NCBI GenBank assembly: GCA_039105265.1
Contig: JAPFFF010000008.1
Span: 2,728,001 to 2,792,000 of the forward strand
DNA length: 64,000 bases
Direction of reading: 5' to 3'
DNA from: Tritrichomonas musculus
Taxonomy: Eukaryota; Parabasalia; Tritrichomonadida; Tritrichomonadidae
Shown here: positions 9,788-19,572 of the stretch, one piece after another
How positions within the stretch are numbered: the stretch's first letter is position 1
Layout: the number at the start of each line of letters is the position of its first letter
Notes under the pieces: model-generated
Database searches by the model: none
What the model saw: only the letters and a program-made list of their open reading frames with translations
What the model was told of the DNA's origin: nothing
Position numbers and translations under genes: made by a program

Positions 9788-10180
9788 ATGAATAAATGGT
9801 CACAAATAAAAATGATTCAGAAGGATTCTCAAGAAATCATTCAAGATTTAATGTCAAATGACAAAGAGAAACGTGAAAGGTCAGCTCTATCTGTTCTCAT
9901 TAATATTCGAAAAAAAGTTGAAGATATGGGAGATCCACCCCTTGTCAATACTCTATATTGTTCAGCATGTTTATTACCAATTCAAAACGGCGATTTTGCT
10001 TACTGTATGAACTGTTGCAATAGTGTTTGCCATATATCTTGCCTGGCAAAAATTTCTGATTTTGACTTTTTAATCATGGAGCATCAATGCCCTAATTGCT
10101 CTCAGAAATTTTCCAAAGAACTAATTCAACAACTAAACAAAATGCAACAGATAATTGACAATGTACACAATACAACATAA
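9788..10180 (+). CDS. C4HC3 (PHD/RING-variant) zinc-finger protein
   Basis: The protein has 130 residues. The N-terminal 50 are helical and charged. Then comes an eight-ligand zinc module: Cys58, Cys61, Cys73, Cys76, His82, Cys85, Cys101 and Cys104, a C4HC3 order that fits a PHD finger or an Nse1-like variant RING. The C-terminus is a short helix. Its position 68 bp after the bromodomain gene, on the same strand, makes a shared chromatin role plausible, but trichomonad genes are normally transcribed singly. A ubiquitin-ligase role is the main alternative. Confidence 0.82.
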   Translation: MNKWSQIKMIQKDSQEIIQDLMSNDKEKRERSALSVLINIRKKVEDMGDPPLVNTLYCSACLLPIQNGDFAYCMNCCNSVCHISCLAKISDFDFLIMEHQCPNCSQKFSKELIQQLNKMQQIIDNVHNTT

Positions 10181-10494
10181 AAATGTGATTTTATTTGAAA
10201 CTGATTAATGTATCAATTGTATGATTAATTTTTTTTTTTATCATCAGAAAGGTTATTGTTTATAAATATAGATTTGTTATTTATATTAAATTTGTTATTT
10301 ATTATTTATCAGATGTAACTTTGTATAAATATATATATATATTAATATATTAATGTTTACGCATATTTTGGGGCCAATTGATATTATTTATGCTTGCTAT
10401 ATGTTTTAAATTCTTGCTATATTCATTTTCTTATAAACGACCAAATAGTTTTTCAAAGAAAGAAAATGCATATCAAATTTGCCATTAAATTTTA
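10181..10494. other. Intergenic, 314 bp
   Basis: It holds AT-rich DNA with an (AT)n stretch near 10329-10343. I see no gene or clear element. Confidence 0.5.
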
Positions 10495-11070
10495 ATGGAT
10501 TTACTGATAGATCTTCAGGAAAAGCTCGAAGCCGATGAAGCATTTAATTCCAATCCTCTTTCAAATGATATCAATCTCGAAGCTCTTTCTGCAAAATCGC
10601 CAGATTATTACGATGATATATTAAATCTTACAAAATATTGTGTAAAAAATGAAAACTACGAAAAATATATCGATATACTTTTCGATTTAATGCATTCCTT
10701 ACATTCACAAATTAAATCAACTGTTTCAGAAAATCAAAAAAGTGGAGATAATAAAGCAAAAAAAGATGATGCACAGAATTACGAAGATTTAAATAAAAAA
10801 ATAAATGAGTTAAATTTAACTGTATCAAATCTTCAAAAAGAAAATGCAAATTTAGTTGAAAAAATTAGTGAACTTCAAAAAAAAGAAAGAAATTCTCCAG
10901 AAATTGATGATAATCCATCAGATGACATTAATGCTAGAATACAATCATTTAATAAAGCAACAGAGCAAATGATTTTTAATCTTGAAAAAAGAGAAAATCA
11001 TCTTGATGCATATTTGTCTCACATGAAAGAAGAATTTGATTATTATCTAAGTAAGAAATCATCGAAATGA
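10495..11070 (+). CDS. Small acidic coiled-coil protein
   Basis: The 191-residue protein starts at a clear ATG. Residues 1-75 are helical and acidic. Residues about 90-130 form a strong coiled coil (NELNLTVSNLQKENANLVEK), and a second helix covers 145-185. The C-terminus is Lys/Ser-rich. No known domain is recognised. The size and layout would suit a subunit of a larger helical assembly such as a kinetochore, transcription or trafficking complex, but nothing decides between them. Confidence 0.78.
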   Translation: MDLLIDLQEKLEADEAFNSNPLSNDINLEALSAKSPDYYDDILNLTKYCVKNENYEKYIDILFDLMHSLHSQIKSTVSENQKSGDNKAKKDDAQNYEDLNKKINELNLTVSNLQKENANLVEKISELQKKERNSPEIDDNPSDDINARIQSFNKATEQMIFNLEKRENHLDAYLSHMKEEFDYYLSKKSSK

Positions 11071-11552
11071 TATGCATTTATTATTTAACATGTTTGTTAA
11101 TAAAAAAATAAATCTTTCTATAGCCATTTTATTGAGGATTTTATTAAATGTTAAACATTTTAGCAGAGTTTAATCACATAAAACTGGGCACCAATTCGTT
11201 CTTGATTGGTACAGACTCGATTAGTATCATGAGGAGCTAAATAAGCTATTCATTGTATTAAATAAAAATCTTAAAAAAGAATGCGCATATTGTTTCAATA
11301 AAAAATTATGCTTGAGTTTCGATATCCAAATGAATCATTGAAAAATAAAAAGATGCTGGACAAAACTTTAATGGCAGTATTCTACAACTCAATTTATGAT
11401 TTTAAACTAATATTTCATGAAAATTGGTGTTTAATAATGATTTATCGACTTTTTTTTTTTTTTGAAATATTTTTTAATTATTGTCCAAAAGTCAAGATTG
11501 GATTTGTTTTTTAAAAATGCAAATAAATAAAATTTTCAATATATATATATAT
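11071..11552. other. Intergenic, 482 bp
   Basis: The 3' ends of two convergent genes face each other here. A short dyad (ccaattcg...gattgg) lies near 11190-11210. The 68-codon frame at 11308-11514 is translated AT-rich DNA and is not called. Confidence 0.45.
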
Positions 11553-13634
11553 CTATGATTCCTTATTACATAACCTATCAAATTGTTCCAACGAAACTTT
11601 CTGAATCCAATCTAAACGTTGTCCTGTTGCTAATATTGTACAATCTTGGTCTTCTAATGTACCTTCAATTTGTTGATCATCATTTTCATCATTTAAGCAA
11701 TTTTGGTATAAAGGATAAAATTCAAATTGTTGAGCAGCTTCGAAAATTTCATTCTTAACATTCGCATTTAAAATTCTTGAATACAGTGCTCGTGCATCAT
11801 CATCTTTAAAACTTTCTATGAGGAGAAAGATTTTCTTTAAAAAAATAGTTGATGCTGAAAACATTTTCATATCTAATGATATAAACGGAATCAAATTATC
11901 TATAAAATCAAAATTATTGATGAAATTGCGAATTATTTCAATACAAAATTGATTATTAATTAATGGTTTTTCTTGGAAAAAAGTTGTTAAAAGCGTGAAA
12001 AGAGCTTCTCTTCTTACAGAAAATTCTGAATTTTGAGCTTTTAAAGCCAACAGTTTGATCAAACCAATCGAGTCAAAAAATTTAATTAATTCAGAATTAC
12101 TCATTGAAAATTGCTTTTTTGGATTCAAAAATCTAAGCTGAAGGAAATCTTGGGACATATAAACAAAATTTATTTCAGTTTCCGGTTTTTGGACATTTGC
12201 AATTTCTTTCATCAAATATATATTTTGAGGATTTTGAAGAGATTCTATTATTGTTTCAATTGCTTCATAATTATCCGAGAAAAAAACTGAATGAACAAAG
12301 GCCATTAGTTCATTAACATATTCAAAATTTGGGTATAATATAATTTTAAATATTTCATCAAAATCTTTTGTACTGTAGATATTTTTTGTTAAATTAATGT
12401 TCAGATTATAAAGTGACCGAATAGCATATTCATTTCCTGCAACAGTAGGATTTTTAGCGCATATGAGAAGTGTAACAAATGTGCCAATTATTAACTCCCT
12501 TTCAACTTGATGTAGAGAGTCTTTAAATCTGTAAATAATCGTTAGTAATAATCCTAATATTTCTTCTGAAGCAGGAGAAGAATAATTAGCTTGTACTGTT
12601 GCGTTAATTCCATTAAGAATTGAATAAAAGAAATCATTAATATTAGGAAGATTAATTCTGGCTTTATCATTTTCATTTAATTTCGAGTATATATTACAAA
12701 GATTTATTAATATTTTGGATGAATTTTTACGAATGCTGCAAATATCATCAGGTTCGTAATCTTCATCAGAGTAGTAATGATCAGAGTTGTCATCATCATC
12801 AATATCATCATCTTCTTCGTTATTATAATTAAAAGGATTGTAAACTTCATCATTAAAATTGTTGTCATTATCATTATTGAAAACTTCAGAAATAATATTA
12901 CCGATATTGGACTCTTGAACACAATAAAATCCATCATGACAATTTTCAATATTGTCATAATTAATACTGCTTTTACTGTTTTCTTGAATGTAATCTTCAC
13001 CATTGTTATAATCACCACTATTATCATCATTTTGAATAAAATTGCCATTACTATTGTCATTGTTATTATTGTCATCGTCATAATCGTCTTCAATATATTG
13101 AAACTTTTGAAAAATGTGTTTTGTAGGCTGGTCAATATGGCTTAAAAGGTCAGAAATGAAATTATCAGTAAAAATAGGCATAAAAAAATCATAATCGGGA
13201 GAATCCATCATTTCATATAATAAATATAAAATTGATACCAAAAGTTTTGGCGGTATACAAGAATATAAAAATTCATTGATACAATCGTAAAACTGATATT
13301 TTCCTTCCCTTTTTTCTCGTATTGAATTTTTAATACAATCAATAATTCTCATCATCTGATTACGATCATTATGCGACAAATGAAAGTAATGTCCTAATCT
13401 TGTGATATATGTATAAGCTTCATTGCACTTTTCTTTGTTCTTCGTATTATTTGAAGTTATGGGATCCTTTAATAAATCAATTAATGAATGAGTAGCGAAT
13501 CTTATATAATTTTCATCTTCGTTATTTAGCTGATATGAAATTTGATCAAAATCATAGATGATTGGCTCATCTTTATATACAAATTGAACTGATTTTTGCG
13601 TAAAAAATTCATTTTTATAAAGAAATATGTCCAT
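11553..13634 (-). CDS. 693-residue helical-repeat (ARM/HEAT-like) protein with Asp/Asn tract
   Basis: The ATG is at 13634. Residues about 1-180 and 300-660 are helical with regularly spaced Leu/Ile, as in ARM/HEAT solenoids (LGLLLTIIYRF, LFTLLTTFF, IRSLYNLNINL). Residues about 185-300 are a low-complexity Asp/Asn/Glu/Tyr tract (for example DDDNNNNDNSN). No catalytic motif is seen. Large proteins of this make-up, with Asp/Asn inserts, recur in trichomonads as likely scaffolds. It is divergent from the Pin1-CstF-77 gene, with only 52 bp between start codons, so the two must share promoter DNA. Confidence 0.8.
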   Translation of the reverse strand: MDIFLYKNEFFTQKSVQFVYKDEPIIYDFDQISYQLNNEDENYIRFATHSLIDLLKDPITSNNTKNKEKCNEAYTYITRLGHYFHLSHNDRNQMMRIIDCIKNSIREKREGKYQFYDCINEFLYSCIPPKLLVSILYLLYEMMDSPDYDFFMPIFTDNFISDLLSHIDQPTKHIFQKFQYIEDDYDDDNNNNDNSNGNFIQNDDNSGDYNNGEDYIQENSKSSINYDNIENCHDGFYCVQESNIGNIISEVFNNDNDNNFNDEVYNPFNYNNEEDDDIDDDDNSDHYYSDEDYEPDDICSIRKNSSKILINLCNIYSKLNENDKARINLPNINDFFYSILNGINATVQANYSSPASEEILGLLLTIIYRFKDSLHQVERELIIGTFVTLLICAKNPTVAGNEYAIRSLYNLNINLTKNIYSTKDFDEIFKIILYPNFEYVNELMAFVHSVFFSDNYEAIETIIESLQNPQNIYLMKEIANVQKPETEINFVYMSQDFLQLRFLNPKKQFSMSNSELIKFFDSIGLIKLLALKAQNSEFSVRREALFTLLTTFFQEKPLINNQFCIEIIRNFINNFDFIDNLIPFISLDMKMFSASTIFLKKIFLLIESFKDDDARALYSRILNANVKNEIFEAAQQFEFYPLYQNCLNDENDDQQIEGTLEDQDCTILATGQRLDWIQKVSLEQFDRLCNKES

Positions 13635-13686
13635 GATATAAAATGGCTATTTATAAGGTGAAATTTTTTTTGTAAAAATTTTATAA

Positions 13687-16266
13687 ATGCGATCAACACT
13701 TCCCTCGAATTGGGTGATTAAAAGACTCGAAGATTCTAAATATTCTCAATATTCTCGATTCTTTTATTATGACCCCGTTAAAAACATTACTCAATGGATA
13801 CGTCCTTCTCCAATGCCTGGATACGAAGGCCAATGGCCTTTATATATGCGTTGTGCTCATATTCTTATTAAGCATACAAAATCTCGTAATCCAAAAACGC
13901 ATAATAAGGGAAAACAATTTAAGGATGTTACACTTACTCGTGAGCAAGCTTTAAATCAAATCAAATCCCTTAGAAATGATATTCTCAAAGGTGATAGGAT
14001 CTTTGAAAAAATTGCCAAAAAATATTCCGATTGCAGCTCTTATCAAGTAAATGGTGATCTTGATTGGAAAATGGATGGAGAGCTAGAACCAGATTTTGTG
14101 AAGTGTGCAAGAAATTTGAAGATAGGTGAGATTTCAGAACCAGTTGAAACTCGATCAGGTTGGCATATAATCAAACGCATTGATGGCTATCAACCACCAA
14201 TCTTTAATCCAAATTCTCCGCCACCTCCGCCTCCGCCGCCTCCTTCTCCCGATTTAGATTTCTTTGTTCCAAGAAAAGTACAGAATAGAGTTAAGGAGAT
14301 TGCCCCAAAATTATATCAATTACAATACTTAATTGAAACAAAACCAGATGAAATGATCAATTGGACCAACTTTTTGGATCTTTATCAAAGTGCTATGCCT
14401 GTTTTTACAAAATGCCACGAAATCTTTATTCGATCAATGCTATATTTCTTCCCAGGCGAATTTGATGCGCTTAAATATGCATATGATTTGCTTAAGAAAT
14501 ATCAGAAATATGATCTTTGTGATGAAATTCTAAATATGGCTCTAACATATACGTGGAATCCCAAATTTTGGAATCTTAGTTTTTCAGATTCAGAAAAAAA
14601 TCCGATTCGAGTTGCAGAGCAAAGAAAGGCAATGATGGAAAATGTAGGATGCACAGTAAATATTACAATATATTGGCTTCAATTTATCAATTCAATCCAA
14701 GAAGCAAAATATGACAGCCAAACGGTTTTGAACGAACTCAAAAAAGCGCTTGATATTGGACTTGAAAATAGTAACATATTAATTAACAAACTTAAAGAGC
14801 TTAGCCCGCAGCTAGTTGATTATTATCAAAACCGCCAAGAAAAACTTAAACCAATGATTGAACGTAGAAAATTGATGCTTCTCGATCATGAGAAATATAA
14901 AAAGCCTTTGAGATTTGCTAATAATAAATATGAAAATCAACAAAATGGCAATACTAATAATTCTATAAATGCACAAGAAGAAGAACGTTTTCAAAAATGG
15001 AGAAAATTCCTTAATGATGAGTTAAAGAACGATGCAGAATATCCAGAAGATTTATTTCTCCAAGTCATGGATTATAATTATAGGTTTGCATTAGGAGCTC
15101 TTTGGTGGATGCCATCTATATGGATGGAGTATTGGAGTTTCCTAATTCGTCACAATAATAAAACGAAAGGTGAAAAGATTTTAGAAATAGCTAAAAAGGC
15201 GGTTGGAGATACGCCTCTTTTTGAGCTAAAACGTGCTCAATACTTTATTGAACTTAATAAATACGATGAAGCACGTGATGTTTACACAAGACTTATCGAA
15301 AATCATGGCGATCCACTAATGACAGCAGCATTAACTCTTCTCTTCAAAGCTACGGTTGAACTTCAGGACGAGTCAGCTGCAATGGAAGTTATTCGAAACT
15401 TTAGCAATTATGCCAAACCTCAATTTTTCATTAATGCAGCAAAATTATGTAATTCAACTGAGATAGCATGGGCCATCTTTCAAATGGGAGTTGATAGATT
15501 TCCACTCAATAATCAATTGATAATTGAAGCTGCTGAGTTCCTTGAACAACACAGAGATGTTCGAAATACTCGTCTTTTGTTCCAACAAAGTTTTGCAGAA
15601 AAAAATGATGAAACAACATTCTATCATGTTCATTTTGAAATCAAGAAAAGGCTTTTCCAATTTGAATTAAATCATATTGCTCCACTTGATCATCTTAATG
15701 AGACACAAAAAGTTTTCGATCCAACTGATGTTGATCCTTCAATATTATACATGCATCGTTTTAAATTCGCTGACCTTTATCCTCTTGATCCTGATGAACT
15801 TAAAGTTTGGGGCCATTTATCAAGCAATCTTTCGATTGATTTGATCGATACTCAAGATGATACAGTTGAATATTTAACAACAACTTTTCCTTATAAATCT
15901 AAAAAGGAAGAACTTAAGATCGATACAGAATGGGTAAATAATATTCGCGATAATAAAAGAAAAACAGCTGGAACAGAAACTGCCACAGGTCAAGGAGCTA
16001 CCCAACAGAAGAGAATTCCAAGAGAAGTTCACCATCTTCTTAGAGATATTTCAGAATTCAAACTTCATATTGCCCCAATTACTGATGTTGATAAAGTTAT
16101 TGAAAGAATTAAAAATACTGAAATTAGAGATTATAGAATGATGAGCCAGTACCAACCTCAAATGCAACAGATGCCTCAGCCAATTGCTCCAATGCAGCAG
16201 ATGGCACCTCCTCAAATGCAACCAATGCAACAAATCCCTCCAAATTATTATCCAAATTGGCAATGA
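13687..16266 (+). CDS. Fusion of Pin1-type WW/parvulin prolyl isomerase and CstF-77 (Rna14)
   Basis: This is one uninterrupted 859-codon frame. Residues 5-40 are a WW domain (Trp9, FYYDP, Trp37, Pro40). Residues 54-166 are a Pin1-class parvulin with active-site residues His58, Arg67, Cys116 (SDCSS), Phe137 and His160 (SGWHIIKR). A Pro-rich linker spans about 169-190. Residues about 195-750 are HAT repeats matching CstF-77/Rna14, including WMPSIWMEYWSFL, the RLLFQQSF repeat and RFKFADLYPLDPDELK (about 690), the counterpart of the family's YKFxDLYPCxxxEL motif. Residues about 778-815 resemble the C-terminal CstF-64-binding segment, followed by a Met/Gln/Pro tail. Pin1/Ess1 isomerises the RNA polymerase II tail; CstF-77 scaffolds the cleavage and polyadenylation machinery. 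Both act in the nucleus in mRNA 3'-end formation. Confidence 0.9.
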   Translation: MRSTLPSNWVIKRLEDSKYSQYSRFFYYDPVKNITQWIRPSPMPGYEGQWPLYMRCAHILIKHTKSRNPKTHNKGKQFKDVTLTREQALNQIKSLRNDILKGDRIFEKIAKKYSDCSSYQVNGDLDWKMDGELEPDFVKCARNLKIGEISEPVETRSGWHIIKRIDGYQPPIFNPNSPPPPPPPPPSPDLDFFVPRKVQNRVKEIAPKLYQLQYLIETKPDEMINWTNFLDLYQSAMPVFTKCHEIFIRSMLYFFPGEFDALKYAYDLLKKYQKYDLCDEILNMALTYTWNPKFWNLSFSDSEKNPIRVAEQRKAMMENVGCTVNITIYWLQFINSIQEAKYDSQTVLNELKKALDIGLENSNILINKLKELSPQLVDYYQNRQEKLKPMIERRKLMLLDHEKYKKPLRFANNKYENQQNGNTNNSINAQEEERFQKWRKFLNDELKNDAEYPEDLFLQVMDYNYRFALGALWWMPSIWMEYWSFLIRHNNKTKGEKILEIAKKAVGDTPLFELKRAQYFIELNKYDEARDVYTRLIENHGDPLMTAALTLLFKATVELQDESAAMEVIRNFSNYAKPQFFINAAKLCNSTEIAWAIFQMGVDRFPLNNQLIIEAAEFLEQHRDVRNTRLLFQQSFAEKNDETTFYHVHFEIKKRLFQFELNHIAPLDHLNETQKVFDPTDVDPSILYMHRFKFADLYPLDPDELKVWGHLSSNLSIDLIDTQDDTVEYLTTTFPYKSKKEELKIDTEWVNNIRDNKRKTAGTETATGQGATQQKRIPREVHHLLRDISEFKLHIAPITDVDKVIERIKNTEIRDYRMMSQYQPQMQQMPQPIAPMQQMAPPQMQPMQQIPPNYYPNWQ

Positions 16267-16490
16267 GCTTATAAAATTGAAGAATTGATATTTTTATTTG
16301 TCATAAATAAAATATATTTTTAAAAACAGATGTTTTTATTTTAAATTTATGAATATATAAGATTAAAAAAAGAGTAATATCTTGGGACATTTATAGTCTC
16401 AATTTTATGAAAGCTCATACAAATATTTCAATTATCAATTCAAATAAAAATTTTAATAAATAATAATAAACGTTCTTTAAAACAATTGAA

Positions 16491-17024
16491 ATGACTGATC
16501 CCAAAGAAACGAAAATCCCTTGCACAAAAGATGATTTAGAAAAAGCAGAAGAAATTTTTTCACACGCTATTAACGAAAAACTTTCAAATTCGAATCTTAA
16601 ACTGAATGAAATTTCTGATAAATTCCATGAATTATTACAAAGATGTTTAGTAATTCAGCCATCACTAGAAGAAGATCATGAAAGTCAAGAATTAAAAGAC
16701 AAAATCGAAAAAAGCCAGAATAAAGCCGTAAGATTGAAGACTAATCTAGAAATACAGAGAAATTTGATTATTACAAATGTTCGAGAAAAAATTGAAAAAA
16801 TGCTCCAAGAAAAATGTCCGAAAATTGAAGATTTTGACGAAGAAAGTATACTTGATGATGAAATTCACGACGAGGAATTTCTTGCAAACCTTATGATTCT
16901 AGATGATAACATAAGAACTCTTAAAAGCCAACTTTCAGAGACAAATTCAAGAATACAATATAATACTAAGAAGTTTAAACATAATGCAATCAATATAGAA
17001 AATTTCCTAAAATCATGTTATTAA
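16491..17024 (+). CDS. Coiled-coil protein, 177 residues, unknown
   Basis: The frame opens with ATG and is charged and mostly helical. Helical stretches cover residues about 13-60 and 66-115, followed by a short acidic loop (FDEESILDDEIHDEEF) and a C-terminal helix. The layout recalls small kinetochore or spindle subunits such as the Mis12 group, but no diagnostic motif is present. Its codon use and AT content match neighbouring real genes, and it ends cleanly before the gene-poor region. Confidence 0.7.
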   Translation: MTDPKETKIPCTKDDLEKAEEIFSHAINEKLSNSNLKLNEISDKFHELLQRCLVIQPSLEEDHESQELKDKIEKSQNKAVRLKTNLEIQRNLIITNVREKIEKMLQEKCPKIEDFDEESILDDEIHDEEFLANLMILDDNIRTLKSQLSETNSRIQYNTKKFKHNAINIENFLKSCY

Positions 17025-17738
17025 GAATAAAAGTTTATAAAAACAAAAATAAATCTGCTTTTAAAATCATTGAAATATTACAAACAACTAATTGAATGTT
17101 ATTAAAGATCATTATTTTTCATTTTTTGGTTGTGTGTGAGCGTGCTTGCGTAAATTTTAAACTTATAAAATAAAAAAGTATCAATAAAAAGGATATTTTT
17201 TGAAGGAACCCATGAAATTTGTAGAAACTTTTTTATCAAAAAACAGTTCTCAATATTTATATGTTTTTTTCTTTAGAATGTGCATGAATTCTTTTTGGGT
17301 ACTTAGGTTTTTGTTTGTTCTTTTACTAAAGAATCTGTTATTTTGGTACAAATAAAAAGTTCAAGAATATTAAAAATTTTATCTCCACTGGTTTTGTTAA
17401 ATGATTTGAATTAATAAAGAAAACTGATCTGGTCATACTTTTGTTTATTTTGAAATATGCGATGCTCTTTTTACAAAATATAAATGATAATTAGAACTGT
17501 AAAACGCTATATGAACTTTTTGAATGCCAGTACCACTTGAAGACATGAATTTTCAATGTGTAATAATCCTATCCAAGATCTTTGGCCACCTCCTGTTGAT
17601 GACAACACAATATCAGAAATGATTAGCAAAGCGAGTATCGTGTTCTCAAAGATGTTCTTTAAATGAGCATTGCATCAGCTTGATTATTGACTAAATCGGC
17701 ATGAAAGTTTAACATAATTTAGCTAATGGTATCAGAAT
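17025..17738. other. Intergenic, about 0.7 kb
   Basis: This is AT-rich DNA leading into the gene-poor block. A plus-strand stretch near 17562-17665 (PIQDLWPPPVDDNTISEMIS) reads like protein for about 30 codons. It has no start or known family and may be a remnant. Confidence 0.4.
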
Positions 17739-18845
17739 TCATAGACATAAATTTAAATTGACTCCAAAACCTTCATAAAATGTTTCATTTACTTCTTTCA
17801 TATAAGGATAAAATGGTTTACTTAATCTTTTCTTTGCTTCTTGAATACCAATTCGTCCAAATAAAATATAAAATGGACGGAAATAAATAATTTTCTCCAA
17901 TTGCATGAAGAATTGTTTTAATTTCATGAATAAAATATGTCTTTAAAATATCATCTTTCGTTGCAATTTTATATAATTTTCTGGGATCAGTAATTATTGG
18001 GACGAATTGGATCCTTTTCTTCATTACACAGCAAATCTGCAGTTTGAGCTTCAGTGGTATTAAAAATACAATTAAATCAAATATATCGTGTTTCTTTGTC
18101 ATAATCATTTGATTCTCGATGAGGCTGATTTGTCAAATTGAATAATGGAAATGATAGATTGAATATTCTGAGATAAGAAAACATATTTTGTTGATATTTA
18201 TAAAAAGGAAATTGAAATTTATTATTTGATAAGCTGGGATTTGAAAAAGCTTTAATGAAATATTGTTGAGATTCAGTAAAATTGGATTCTAATGAGTAAT
18301 AATCAGTAAGTTTAAGATTCATGAAACAAATGATGAATATTTTTGATATTTCAAGTCTTTTGCCATAATGAATGCAATCTTTAAAAACAAGTGGCTCATC
18401 TTTATGTTTTGATGCATCAATATAATATTGAATCGATTCGGTTAGTTTTCCTTCTTTTTCTTTCAGATAGTCAGGATTATTTTCAGCAAGTGGAAAATGG
18501 TCCTCTAATGAGCGTCCATAAAAGTATGCATCGAAAATCATTAATATTTAAATAATAAAACTGATATAATAATCCTAAATTATTTTTGATCAAATGGATA
18601 TTCGCCAAATGCAGATTCTTTTATACATTCTGTTGCTTTTTCTAAAATAACTTATTGAACGAAAACGAAATTCATTATATCTCTTTATATAATATGAATG
18701 ATTTTTCATTTGGTAATTTGATTTCTTTTTTCTTCAAAAACTATTTGAAAACATGAATATGAAGCCACTTGTTTATAAATACCATTTTCATTATGACAAA
18801 AAAATTGATTTAATGCTTTTGATATATCAATATTAAGTACTACAC
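17739..18845 (-). pseudogene. Broken 3' end of a Sel1-repeat (kinase) gene
   Basis: Three overlapping minus-strand frames (18541-18077, 18108-17818, 17927-17739) together read like the C-terminal part of the Sel1-repeat kinase family seen intact at 32652-35987. Both end in FYEGFG after a similar charged lead-in. Upstream, 18845-18740 reads VVLNIDISKALNQFF and about 18640-18580 reads KATECIKESAFGEYPFD, both Sel1-like. At least two frameshifts separate the frames, and no kinase domain is left nearby. A 727-bp inverted-repeat element begins exactly where the remnant stops. This is a decayed relative, not a functional gene. Confidence 0.65.
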
Positions 18846-19572
18846 CAATTGAGATAGATGAAAAAATGCAGATTTTTCGGACAAAAAGCTCTCAATTTTT
18901 TTTCTATTCAAAAAAGTCCAAAATTTTGGACTTTTGGCATTCAATTTTTTTTTTCGGCGGTTTGTTTGAAATATAATTGGAATGAAAAAAGAATAAAAAA
19001 GCATAAATAAAAATATAAAAATATTTTTTTCTTTATTTAAATGTATGTAATTAATCATTTTATAATGAATTAAAATGATGTATAATGCATTACTTAGAAT
19101 ATTGAATCCAATTTCTTTTTCTTTCTTAGAAAATGGCCTTCTCCTGCAATAATGTAACATTTCCGCTATATTAATTTAAAATCCCATAAAAAATGCTTAA
19201 AATGATAAAAAAAGCAAAATTACGTCATTGATTTTTTTATTGAAGCCAGAAAGATTGATCATTTTAACAACATTCATCATTACATCTGTTTTGATAAGTA
19301 AATTGGAAAAGCATAGTTGCTAAATTTGAGTTATCAAGTTGATCAAGATCGCAATTTGTGAAAAAAAGTAGATAGCATCTATCATTGAGTCACAGGTAAA
19401 ACATATCGTCGTTTTAATTGAACAAAATAAAAATAAAAAGAAGGAGAAAAGGCTGGCTTTTGTAAAGTTTAGTTTTTTTTTTATGTTGGGCCATAACTGC
19501 TAATTAAATATCAAATTATTTGACCTTAACTGTTTGTCCAAAAAATCTGCATTTGAAGATCTATCCCAATTG
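18846..19572. mobile_element. MITE-like element with about 43-bp terminal inverted repeats
   Basis: The left end (18846-18888) begins caattgagatagat, continues through aatgcagattttt and then ggacaaa. The right end (19530-19572), read in reverse complement, begins caattgggatagat and has the same two inner blocks. About 35 of 43 positions agree. The interior is AT-rich with no transposase. A 106-codon minus-strand frame at 18840-19160 lies almost wholly inside and is probably not a gene. I see no clear target-site duplication. Its size and structure fit a non-autonomous DNA transposon inserted at the edge of the Sel1 remnant. Confidence 0.6.

Noticed and set aside
11308-11514. 68-codon plus-strand frame
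   Set aside because: Composition is Phe/Ile/Leu-rich noise, it includes a T run, and it lies between convergent gene ends.
12707-13145. Long frames on both strands rich in Met, Ile, Val and Thr
   Set aside because: These are shadows of the Asp/Asn-rich tract of the 693-residue protein read in other frames.
18840-19160. 106-codon minus-strand frame with an ATG
   Set aside because: It lies almost entirely inside the MITE-like element, has a Phe/Ile/Lys-rich middle and matches no family.
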